The position numbers were made by a program, and so were the translations under genes. From Candidatus Moraniibacteriota bacterium (GTDB lineage Bacteria > Patescibacteriota > Minisyncoccia > Moranbacterales > UBA9337), in assembly GCA_003507475.1 (NCBI GenBank), contig DNVQ01000011.1, positions 4,299 to 10,045 of the forward strand: 5,747 nt of DNA. Reading direction: 5' to 3'. Shown here piece by piece: positions 1 through 5,676 of the stretch; the stretch's first letter is position 1; each line of letters begins with the position of its first letter. The notes under the pieces are model-generated. The model ran no database searches, was not told where the DNA came from, and saw only the letters and a program-made list of their open reading frames with translations.

Positions 1-48
1 AATGTTCCATTGTTTTAAAGTTTTAATGTTAAATTGTTTTTATGTTAA
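1..48. repeat. Degenerate 8-nt tandem repeat overlapping the tsaE start
   Basis: Six consecutive 8-nt units can be laid in register from base 1: aatgttcc, attgtttt, aaagtttt, aatgttaa, attgtttt, tatgttaa. All six carry GTT at unit positions 4-6, and the consensus is about AATGTTTT. The last unit contains the tsaE ATG (42-44). The array may continue upstream of the window. There is no Shine-Dalgarno in it and no convincing -35/-10 pair. That the periodicity is real is seen in the sequence; its function is unknown. Confidence 0.6.
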
Positions 49-473
49 AAGAAATTACAACTAAAACCGCCCAGGAAACCCATGATTTGGGAAAAAGATT
101 GGCTCAGAAAATGAAAGGCGGGGAAATTATCTGTCTGGAAGGTGATTTGGGAGCGGGGAAAACTACTTTTTCACAAGGGTTTTTGAGAGAACTGGGAGCA
201 GAAGGCGCATTGACTAGCCCGACGTTTGTGGTGATGAAACAGTATGCTATAAAAAATAAAATTTTAAATTTAAAAAATATTTATCATATCGATACTTATC
301 GTATTGAAAGCACCGATATTTTGGATTTAGGTTGGGAAGAAATAATTAAGAATAAACAAAATATTGTTTTAGTAGAATGGCCGGAAAGAATAAAAGATGT
401 TATTCCTTCCAATACGATTTGGATAAATTTTGAAATAGTAGATGAAGAAAAAAGAAAAATAAGCATTAGTTAA
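42..473 (+). CDS. tsaE: tRNA N6-threonylcarbamoyladenosine (t6A37) biosynthesis ATPase TsaE
   Basis: This is the P-loop ATPase of the t6A pathway. With TsaB and TsaD it supports transfer of threonylcarbamoyl from the TsaC product to A37 of ANN-decoding tRNAs in the cytoplasm; none of those partners is in the window. The 143 residues match the family's usual size (about 140-160). Visible motifs are the Walker A loop GDLGAGKTT at residues 34-42 (K40, T41), SPTF at 59-62 (switch-like region), HIDTYR at 82-87 with D84, and VEWPER at 111-116 with E112 and W113, the family's catalytic and nucleotide-contacting pair. The loop between SPTF and HIDTYR (about residues 69-80) is lysine/asparagine-rich and longer than I recall for E. 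coli or B. subtilis. It is encoded by a very AT-rich stretch. The ATG at 42 has no Shine-Dalgarno and lies in the last unit of an octamer repeat. The cyclophilin gene begins nine bases after the stop, so the two are probably co-transcribed. The family call is secure. Confidence 0.96.
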   Translation: MLKEITTKTAQETHDLGKRLAQKMKGGEIICLEGDLGAGKTTFSQGFLRELGAEGALTSPTFVVMKQYAIKNKILNLKNIYHIDTYRIESTDILDLGWEEIIKNKQNIVLVEWPERIKDVIPSNTIWINFEIVDEEKRKISIS

Positions 474-482
474 GTTAAAATT

Positions 483-1289
483 ATGTTAAAAAGAAAAATA
501 AAATTATTTTTTGTAATTATAGTCGTGATTTTTTTGAGCGGGTGTGATTTTTTGATGACAGAAGATGAATTAACGGGAAATAATTCAAAAGTGAATCCTT
601 TAAATAAAATAAATGTAAAAGAAGATTATGTAAAAGGATATCAAGAGACTGCTAATAAAAATAGCGATATGGAACAGTTGGAGCAAGCGATTGATAGGGC
701 TAATTATGAGATTCAATTAAACGAAAATAATACCAAAAAAGAAACAGTGCCTGACGTAAAGCCGGAAAACACAGAAAAAGAGAAAGAATTATTAACTTAT
801 ACCAATAAATATACTAAGGCCACAATTAAAACCAGTCACGGAAATATCAAGGTTTCTTTTTACACTGCCGAAGCGCCTTTGGCGGTGGGAAATTTTATTA
901 AATTGGCCGAAGATAATTTTTATAATAAAGTGAAATTTCATAGAGTAATTAGCGGTTTTATGATTCAAGGTGGAGACCCGAATTCTAAAGATGACAATTG
1001 GGAAGATGATGGGCAGGGTGGGCCAGGCTATAGTTTCCGGGATGAATTTAATGAGCATAAACTAGTCCGAGGATCCTTGGCTATGGCCAACAGTGGAGCG
1101 AACACTAATGGTTCACAATTTTTTATTGTAACTGCTGACTCCACTCCGCATCTAGATGGCAAGCATACTAATTTTGGAGAGGTGATAGAAGGTATGGATG
1201 TGGTAGAAAAAATAGAAAAAGTTAGGATTAATGATAAAGACCATCCGACCCAGGATGTAATAATTGAAAAGGTGGAGCTGGAGAAATAG
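483..1289 (+). CDS. Lipoprotein cyclophilin-type peptidyl-prolyl cis-trans isomerase
   Basis: The protein catalyses cis-trans isomerisation of Xaa-Pro bonds and is predicted to be tethered outside the cytoplasmic membrane to help secreted proteins fold. A lipoprotein signal covers residues 1-21: KRK near the N-terminus, a hydrophobic core at 8-18, and the lipobox LSGC with C21 as the lipidated residue. Residues 22-108 are a charged, low-complexity, probably helical linker. The cyclophilin domain spans about 112-266. It shows FHRVISGFMIQGGDP (152-166) with the catalytic-type arginine R154 and Q162, then MANSGANTNGSQFFI (201-215), then LDGKHTNFGEV (224-234). The position of human CypA Trp121 is histidine (H223), which is common in bacterial members. 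All main active-site positions look intact, so an active enzyme is expected. It starts nine bases after tsaE with no Shine-Dalgarno. Its start context (TATGTTAAAA) is the same ten bases as at the tsaE start. It ends with TAG, and no intrinsic terminator with a T-tract follows. Confidence 0.95.
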   Translation: MLKRKIKLFFVIIVVIFLSGCDFLMTEDELTGNNSKVNPLNKINVKEDYVKGYQETANKNSDMEQLEQAIDRANYEIQLNENNTKKETVPDVKPENTEKEKELLTYTNKYTKATIKTSHGNIKVSFYTAEAPLAVGNFIKLAEDNFYNKVKFHRVISGFMIQGGDPNSKDDNWEDDGQGGPGYSFRDEFNEHKLVRGSLAMANSGANTNGSQFFIVTADSTPHLDGKHTNFGEVIEGMDVVEKIEKVRINDKDHPTQDVIIEKVELEK

Positions 1290-1304
1290 GTAATCATTTT
1301 AACT

Positions 1305-1318
1305 CCGCCAGCTGGCGG
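1305..1318. repeat. 14-bp perfect GC-rich palindrome
   Basis: CCGCCAGCTGGCGG is its own reverse complement. With one bulged T at 1304, the stem extends by AAC (1301-1303) pairing with GTT (1319-1321). It lies 15 bases after the cyclophilin stop in otherwise AT-rich sequence. No T-run follows on either strand, so it does not fit an intrinsic terminator. It could be an mRNA 3'-end hairpin, a protein-binding site or a dispersed palindromic repeat; the window holds only one copy. Confidence 0.6.
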
Positions 1319-1351
1319 GTTGGCATATTAGTATTTTAACAATAAAGACAT

Positions 1352-1389
1352 GCAATAAGTCATTAGCCATTAGGTCATCAGGTTATACG
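1352..1389. repeat. Decayed 7-8-nt tandem repeat in the intergenic gap
   Basis: After GCAATAAG (1352-1359), successive units read TCATTAG (1360-1366), CCATTAG (1367-1373), GTCATCAG (1374-1381) and GTTATACG (1382-1389). The first two differ at one base; the later ones drift and gain a base. This lies upstream of the -10-like box of the following small gene. The repeat is short and imperfect, so support is moderate. Confidence 0.45.
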
Positions 1390-1406
1390 ATACAACTACA
1401 ATGCAA

Positions 1407-1412
1407 TATAAT
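1407..1412 (+). promoter_or_regulatory. Candidate -10 box (TATAAT) of the small unknown gene
   Basis: This is a perfect TATAAT hexamer 17 bases before the ATG at 1430. No good -35 is visible at 16-18 nt spacing (TATACG at 17 nt is poor). Transcription starting about seven bases downstream would begin near 1419, which is the first G of GGAGG in the ribosome site. The mRNA would then have a leader of only about eleven bases. In AT-rich DNA a lone hexamer can arise by chance. Confidence 0.4.
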
Positions 1413-1415
1413 TGC

Positions 1416-1423
1416 AAAGGAGG
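1416..1423 (+). promoter_or_regulatory. Strong Shine-Dalgarno AAAGGAGG deciding the start at 1430
   Basis: AAAGGAGG is followed by a 6-nt spacer and ATG (1430-1432), which is near-ideal geometry. It rules out the upstream in-frame TTG at 1412, which precedes the site, and makes GTG at 1427 (3-nt spacing) unlikely. No other gene in the window has a comparable site. Confidence 0.85.
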
Positions 1424-1429
1424 TGCGTG

Positions 1430-1639
1430 ATGATAGCTAGTGAGCAGATTTTAAAATTTAGAACCAGAAGTGACCTGTTTTCAGCTCAAAAAATAGCACA
1501 GCAAAATGGCATTGAATTCAAAATAGTTGGAAAAGAATCAGAACTTCAGATTGCTATTCCTTTTGATCAACTGGGTCCTTTTCGAGGTTCGGGGGCTATC
1601 ATTTTTGGGTTTGAGGTGAGGTCGTGCAAAAAAATTTAG
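1430..1639 (+). CDS. Small protein of unknown function (69 aa)
   Basis: I do not recognise this family. From the ATG at 1430 the product is 69 residues, soluble, with no signal peptide or membrane segment. The pattern suggests beta-alpha-beta-beta: a strand at about 5-11, an amphipathic helix at about 14-27 (SDLFSAQKIAQQNG), a strand or hairpin at 30-45 (EFKIVGKESELQIAIPF), and a strand at 58-66 (GAIIFGFEV). The layout loosely recalls small ferredoxin-like families such as DUF3343 or DUF2007, but no diagnostic motif is visible, so this is only a suggestion. The gene differs from its neighbours. It has a strong Shine-Dalgarno, its own likely -10 box upstream and a clear intrinsic terminator downstream, so it looks monocistronic. 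Its sequence also looks somewhat less AT-rich. The start site and terminator make it a credible real gene; its function is open. Confidence 0.75.
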   Translation: MIASEQILKFRTRSDLFSAQKIAQQNGIEFKIVGKESELQIAIPFDQLGPFRGSGAIIFGFEVRSCKKI

Positions 1640-1658
1640 CCTTTGAAAATTGTTAAAT

Positions 1659-1699
1659 GGCGGGAGATCACCAATGTGTTTCCCGTCCTTACTTTTTTT
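1659..1699 (+). terminator. Intrinsic (Rho-independent) terminator after the 69-aa gene
   Basis: GG-CGGGA (1659-1665) pairs with TCCCG-T-CC (1681-1688), giving a seven-pair GC-rich stem with one bulged T and a 15-nt loop. Seven consecutive T bases follow at 1693-1699. It starts 20 bases after the TAG at 1637-1639. The last T bases also begin the -35 of the next promoter, so termination and re-initiation are tightly packed. Confidence 0.75.
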
Positions 1700-1726
1700 G
1701 TATTATTTTTAAAAAATACTTATACT
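1698..1726 (+). promoter_or_regulatory. Sigma70-type promoter of the membrane protein gene, leaderless
   Basis: TTGTAT (1698-1703), a 17-nt spacer and TATACT (1721-1726) form a good housekeeping-type promoter. The ATG begins only seven bases after the -10, where transcription would start, so the mRNA should be leaderless. The polA promoter at 2192-2220 has the same architecture and -10 hexamer. Confidence 0.65.
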
Positions 1727-1733
1727 TTAATTT

Positions 1734-2180
1734 ATGATAAAAAATAATCAAAATCCAAACGAATGGCTAATTATACTTCATAATAGCTTTAATTTATTTG
1801 GAGTTATATTTTTAACTGTTATTTGGGCGGAAAACTCTATAGATGATAGTTTCTGGAGCAGTGTTCCTTTGATTATATTTTTTGCTTATGGAGTTTTTAG
1901 TGGCTTAATGCACGGAGAGAAATCAAAATATATTTTATTTAGAAAATCATTTTGGATAGTGTTGTTGGTAACAATTTTATCAATTATTTCTGGGGGATTT
2001 TTATTTTTAGAAGAAGAATATATTTATAGGTGGGGATATTTAAATTTGCTTATTAGAAATATCATATTTTCTGCTTTGTTTATACTCCCTCTTTTTATGG
2101 GAACATTTTTAGTTGGATATATAATGGGCGGTGTGCCAAAGAGTTTGAAATATTTAATGGAAAAATTGAAATATTATTAA
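1734..2180 (+). CDS. Predicted four-helix integral membrane protein, unknown function
   Basis: I do not recognise this 148-residue protein. Hydrophobic segments at about 11-31, 41-59, 73-93 and 105-131 predict four membrane helices. Short polar connectors carry charged residues: HGEKSKYILFRK at 60-71 between helices 2 and 3, and LEEEYIYR at 92-99 between helices 3 and 4. The tail at 136-148 is lysine-rich (KSLKYLMEKLKYY). By the positive-inside rule, the loop at 60-71 and the C-terminus favour the cytoplasm. There is no signal peptidase site and no catalytic or transporter motif I can name. It is expressed from its own promoter with no leader and no Shine-Dalgarno, and it sits between a terminator and the polA promoter. 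Composition matches its neighbours. It is probably an accessory or lineage-specific membrane protein. Confidence 0.8.
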   Translation: MIKNNQNPNEWLIILHNSFNLFGVIFLTVIWAENSIDDSFWSSVPLIIFFAYGVFSGLMHGEKSKYILFRKSFWIVLLVTILSIISGGFLFLEEEYIYRWGYLNLLIRNIIFSALFILPLFMGTFLVGYIMGGVPKSLKYLMEKLKYY

Positions 2181-2191
2181 TCTTATTGTTT

Positions 2192-2220
2192 TTGTGTTAT
2201 TTTCGAATTTTGATTATACT
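2192..2220 (+). promoter_or_regulatory. Sigma70-type promoter of polA, leaderless
   Basis: TTGTGT (2192-2197), a 17-nt spacer and TATACT (2215-2220) repeat the design of the promoter at 1698-1726. Eight bases separate the -10 from the ATG at 2229, so the expected transcription start falls at or just before the start codon. The upstream in-frame TTG at 2220 overlaps the -10 and cannot be the start if this promoter is used. Confidence 0.65.
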
Positions 2221-2228
2221 TGAAATAT

Positions 2229-4922
2229 ATGAAAAACAATCAAGAAAAAAATAAAAAAATAGTGCTTTTGGATGGAAATGCGATAATTCATCGCTCTTTT
2301 CATGCGTTGCCGCCCTTTACCACCAAAAAAGGTGAGTTGGTGAATGCTGTTTATGGGTTTTCTTCAACTCTATTGGCTGTAATTGATAAATTTAAGCCGG
2401 AATATATTGTGGCCACTTTTGATTTGAAGGGGCAGACTTTTCGGGCTGCTCAATTTGACGGATACAAGGCCAAGCGAGTAAAGGCTCCGGATGAATTATA
2501 TAATCAAATAGAAAGAGTTAAGGAAATAGTGAAAACCTTTAACATACCGATTTATGAAAAAGAAGGATACGAAGCTGACGATATGATCGGAACAATTGCT
2601 AAAAAGTTCTCAGTTCCCGGTTCACAGTTCACAGACAATATGGAAGTAATTATTGTAACGGGGGATTTGGATACGTTGCAGTTAGTGGATGAAAGAATTA
2701 AGGTTTATACAATGAGTCGAGGATTGAGCAAAGCTGTTTTATATGACAAAGAGGCAGTGATGGCTCGTTTTGGGGGATTGGAGCCGATGCAGCTTAAAGA
2801 TTATAAAGGACTTCGCGGAGATGCAAGCGATAATATTCCGGGCGTAAAGGGCATTGGCGAAAAAGGCGCAATTAACTTGCTAAAAGAATATCAAAACTTA
2901 GAAGGAGTTTATAAAAATATTAATGATATTAAAGGTTCTTTGCGCGATAAACTGGAAAAAGACAAGATGATGGCTTTTACTTCCAGAGATTTGGGAACAA
3001 TTATGATCAATGTGCCTTTCGAATTTAAGTTAGAAGAGTGTCACACTCATGACTTTGATCGAAAAAAATTAATTGATCTTTTTAAAGAGTTAGGTTTTTT
3101 TAGCCTTATTAAGAGATTACAAAAAGAAGGAGAAGAACCAAAAGACAAAGGAGAGAAAAAAATTAAAAATGGTATAAAAGATTTTGAATACCAGATTTTA
3201 GAAAATGAAAAAGTAGCGGGCTTTATAGAAGAAATGAAAACTAAAAAAGAAATTGCTCTTAGTATTAATGAAAAAGAAATTGCTTTTTCTAGCAAAACTG
3301 GGCGGGCCTATTCTTTAGAATTAAATGCAAAAAATTTAGAAAATTTAAAATTTATTTTAGAAGATAAAAATATTAAAAAAGTGGGATGGAATTTAAAAAA
3401 AGATTATAAGTTTTTAAAAGAGAGAAATATTGAATTGAGAGGAATTTATTTTGATGTTATGTTGGCGGATTATTTGATAAGATCAGGCGAAAAAATAGAG
3501 CTGGATAGGTTGATTTTGGCTGAATTGGGGGAAGAATTTAACGAAAAGGGATCTGGACAAATTAGTTTAATGGGTTTTTCGCGAGAAGAAGAAGCCAAAA
3601 AATTATGTGAGAAAGTGGATTATATATGGAAATTAAAAAACATCTTAGCGCAAAAAATAGAGGAAATGTCCGAAAGCCAAAAGACGTATTCTAAGATAAA
3701 AAATTTAAAAAATGTTTTTGAAAATATAGAGATGCCCCTAGTCGTAATTTTGGCCGAAATGGAAATAATGGGAATAAAAATTAATAAAGAGATTTTTAAA
3801 GAAATTAGCCAAAAAATAGATAGCCAGCTAGAAAACTTAGAAAAAAAGATTCAGGAAATGGCGGGAAAAGATTTTAATATCAATTCCACTCAACAGTTAA
3901 GCGAGGTTCTTTTTATAGATTTGAAATTACCAACCGATGGAATAAAGAAAAATAAGAGCGGATATTCTACCGCTGCGCCGGAACTAGCAAAATTAAAGGG
4001 CCAGCATAAGATAATTGAAAAAATAGAAACTTATCGAGAATTATTTAAACTCAAGACAACTTATTTGGATAATATTCCCTTGCTTATCGGAGAAGACGGA
4101 AGGATTCATACAACTTTTAAGCAAGAAGTAACTTCTACTGGAAGGCTTTCTTCAGAAAATCCTAATTTGCAAAATATTCCTATTAAAAGCGAAGCGGGTA
4201 AAATTATTCGCACCGCCTTTGAAGCCGAAAGGGGTCATGTTTTTGTTTCGGCCGATTATTCGCAAATTGATTTGCGGGTGATGGCTCACATGAGTGATGA
4301 CAAAAAAATGAGAGAAGCTTTTTGGGCCAATGAAGATATTCACACCAAGACTGCCTCGGAAGTTAATAAAGTAACTCTTTCGAAAGTAACGCAAAAAATG
4401 AGACGCGAAGCTAAGGCGTTAAATTTTGGAATTATTTATGGAATGGGAAGTTTCGGTTTTTCTCAATCAGCGGATATCTCCCGGGCGGAGGCCAAAAAAT
4501 TTATCGATGAATATATGGAAAATTTTTCTAGCGTAGCTCAATTTATAAAAACCACCAAGCAATATGCTAAAGAAAATGAATTTGTGGAAACCGAAACGGG
4601 AAGGCGCAGATATCTGGCTGAGATAAATTCCCCCAATTTTATGGTACAAGCCGGGGCGGAGAGAATGGCGATTAATATGCCCATTCAAGGATTGGCGGCT
4701 GACATTATGAAGCTGGCTATGATAGCTGTTTACGATTATTTTAAACATGATTTAGAGGTTAAAATGATTCTTCAGATTCATGATGAAATCATTTTGGAGG
4801 TGGCTGAGGCTCGGGCTCAGGAGGTCGCCCAAAAGACCAAAGAAATTATGGAAAAAGTTTATTCTTTAAGTGTACCGTTGACAGTGGACGTAAAAATAGG
4901 GAATAATTGGGGAGAACTATAG
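2229..4922 (+). CDS. polA: DNA polymerase I (family A), 5'-nuclease plus polymerase, proofreading site degenerate
   Basis: The enzyme removes RNA primers and fills gaps during Okazaki-fragment maturation and excision repair. From the ATG at 2229 it has 897 residues (E. coli 928, Taq 832). The 5'-nuclease domain (about 8-297) keeps its metal-binding acids D15, D65, E115, D117, D118, D146, D148, D198 and D201, plus a helix-hairpin-helix near 205-214. The 3'-5' exonuclease-like domain (about 318-488) has lost the ExoI DxE pair (S345 and N347 instead) and has lysine K462 at the probable ExoIII aspartate; only ExoII D392 remains. Proofreading is therefore probably absent, as in several PolA lineages. 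The polymerase domain (about 500-897) keeps motif A with D676, motif B with R725, K729, F733 and Y737, and motif C HDE at 851-853. Motif A reads DYSQIDLR, with D681 in place of the usual glutamate. Residues 127-138 include an insertion encoded by a tandem repeat. The ATG is preferred over TTG 2220 because of the promoter position; there is no Shine-Dalgarno. Confidence 0.98.
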   Translation: MKNNQEKNKKIVLLDGNAIIHRSFHALPPFTTKKGELVNAVYGFSSTLLAVIDKFKPEYIVATFDLKGQTFRAAQFDGYKAKRVKAPDELYNQIERVKEIVKTFNIPIYEKEGYEADDMIGTIAKKFSVPGSQFTDNMEVIIVTGDLDTLQLVDERIKVYTMSRGLSKAVLYDKEAVMARFGGLEPMQLKDYKGLRGDASDNIPGVKGIGEKGAINLLKEYQNLEGVYKNINDIKGSLRDKLEKDKMMAFTSRDLGTIMINVPFEFKLEECHTHDFDRKKLIDLFKELGFFSLIKRLQKEGEEPKDKGEKKIKNGIKDFEYQILENEKVAGFIEEMKTKKEIALSINEKEIAFSSKTGRAYSLELNAKNLENLKFILEDKNIKKVGWNLKKDYKFLKERNIELRGIYFDVMLADYLIRSGEKIELDRLILAELGEEFNEKGSGQISLMGFSREEEAKKLCEKVDYIWKLKNILAQKIEEMSESQKTYSKIKNLKNVFENIEMPLVVILAEMEIMGIKINKEIFKEISQKIDSQLENLEKKIQEMAGKDFNINSTQQLSEVLFIDLKLPTDGIKKNKSGYSTAAPELAKLKGQHKIIEKIETYRELFKLKTTYLDNIPLLIGEDGRIHTTFKQEVTSTGRLSSENPNLQNIPIKSEAGKIIRTAFEAERGHVFVSADYSQIDLRVMAHMSDDKKMREAFWANEDIHTKTASEVNKVTLSKVTQKMRREAKALNFGIIYGMGSFGFSQSADISRAEAKKFIDEYMENFSSVAQFIKTTKQYAKENEFVETETGRRRYLAEINSPNFMVQAGAERMAINMPIQGLAADIMKLAMIAVYDYFKHDLEVKMILQIHDEIILEVAEARAQEVAQKTKEIMEKVYSLSVPLTVDVKIGNNWGEL
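2605..2632. repeat. Four-unit 7-nt tandem repeat inside polA
   Basis: Units AGTTCTC, AGTTCCC, GGTTCAC and AGTTCAC lie head to tail, with consensus AGTTCNC. They encode most of FSVPGSQFT in the 5'-nuclease domain. The sequence is unlike the flanking A/G-rich lysine codons, and the 7-nt period ignores the 3-nt codon period. Both points suggest a repeat placed into the gene rather than a protein-level repeat. Confidence 0.7.
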
Positions 4923-4925
4923 GGA

Positions 4926-4953
4926 AAATTTCAAATTTAAAATTTCAAATTTT
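4926..4953. repeat. Four-unit 7-nt tandem repeat between polA and the racemase gene
   Basis: AAATTTC (4926-4932), AAATTTA (4933-4939), AAATTTC (4940-4946) and AAATTTT (4947-4953) vary only in the last base. The array begins four bases after the polA TAG and fills much of the 70-base gap. The rest of the gap (to 4992) is AT-rich, with no clear promoter, Shine-Dalgarno or terminator. The units can fold on themselves, but only into weak AT stems. Confidence 0.75.
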
Positions 4954-4992
4954 GAATGAATTTCTAATGATTAAATTTTAATTTATATAAAT

Positions 4993-5676
4993 ATGAAAAC
5001 TGTGGGTTTATTGGGTGGAACCTCTTGGGTTTCTACTGTTGAATATTACAAACAGATCAATAGAGAAGTTAATAAAAAGCTTGGCAAGAATCATTCGGCA
5101 AAGATTATTTTAAACAGTATAGACTACGAAGAAATCAAACAATATAATTATCAGAATTGGGAAAAAATAGGCGATATTTTGATGGATGAGATTTTAAAGT
5201 TGGATAGTTGTAATGTTGATTGCATTCTTATTTGCAACAATACTTTGCATAAGGCATATGATGATATAAAAAATAGTCTTTATATAGAAAGACCAATTTT
5301 TCATATCGTTGATTGTGTGGGAGAATATGCTCAAGATAAAAAATTTAAAAATCTTTTATTATTGGGAACAAAATTTACTATGGAGAATGGTTTTTATCAT
5401 ATTAATCTTGAAAAATACGAAATGAATATCAGTATTCCTTCTGAAGAAGAAAGAAACGAAATTCAAAGAATTACGCAAGAAGAGCTTGCAAAAGAAAAAT
5501 TTACAGATGAATCTAAAGAATGGTTTCAAGAAATTATTGCAAAATATCCTTGCGATGCCGTGGTGGTTGGCTGTACGGAATTACCAATGATAATCAAGCA
5601 AGAAGATTATGATATTCCAATATTAAATACCTTAGAGTTGCATTGTCAAAAAGCAGTTAATTTTTCTTTGGAATAA
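4993..5676 (+). CDS. Aspartate/glutamate racemase family protein
   Basis: Members interconvert L- and D-aspartate or glutamate without cofactor, using two cysteines as opposed acid/base groups. The 227-residue length is typical of the family (about 230). Visible motifs are the N-terminal GLLGGTSW at 5-12; CNNTLH at 81-86 with C81, where many relatives have C-A-N-T-M-H; GTKFTM at 125-130; and VVVGCTELPMI at 190-200 with C194, T195 and E196. Both catalytic cysteines are present, so a true racemase is more likely than the family's one-cysteine variants. Substrate (Asp, Glu or another amino acid) cannot be read from the sequence. The product could feed peptidoglycan or D-amino acid metabolism, but no cell-wall gene is nearby. 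It starts 70 bases after polA with no Shine-Dalgarno. TATATA at 4984-4989 is too close to the ATG for a normal promoter, so expression by read-through from polA is plausible. It is probably an accessory gene. Confidence 0.93.
   Translation: MKTVGLLGGTSWVSTVEYYKQINREVNKKLGKNHSAKIILNSIDYEEIKQYNYQNWEKIGDILMDEILKLDSCNVDCILICNNTLHKAYDDIKNSLYIERPIFHIVDCVGEYAQDKKFKNLLLLGTKFTMENGFYHINLEKYEMNISIPSEEERNEIQRITQEELAKEKFTDESKEWFQEIIAKYPCDAVVVGCTELPMIIKQEDYDIPILNTLELHCQKAVNFSLE

Noticed and set aside
792..1297. Two overlapping minus-strand ORFs (792-1058 and 1028-1297) opposite the cyclophilin gene
   Set aside because: Both lie wholly or almost wholly opposite a well-supported gene, have no recognisable motif or ribosome site, and are low-complexity translations of the antisense strand.
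1412..1429. TTG (1412) or GTG (1427) as the start of the small gene
   Set aside because: TTG lies upstream of the strong ribosome site, so its reading would translate the Shine-Dalgarno; GTG is only 3 nt from it. ATG at 1430 has the proper 6-nt spacing.
1290..1429. A riboswitch or small RNA in the 140-base gap
   Set aside because: Apart from the 14-bp palindrome there is no extended conserved fold, and the repeats and -10 box account for much of the rest.
2220..2228. TTG at 2220 as the polA start
   Set aside because: It overlaps the TATACT -10 box and adds only three residues; ATG 2229 fits the promoter geometry.
3047..4748. Minus-strand ORFs (3047-3295, 4152-4394, 4467-4748) inside polA
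   Set aside because: They mirror conserved polymerase coding sequence and show no initiation signals or family motifs.
4981..4992. TATATA box as the racemase promoter
   Set aside because: It ends only three bases before the ATG, too close for a normal -10, and has no -35 at suitable spacing; such boxes are expected by chance in AT-rich gaps.
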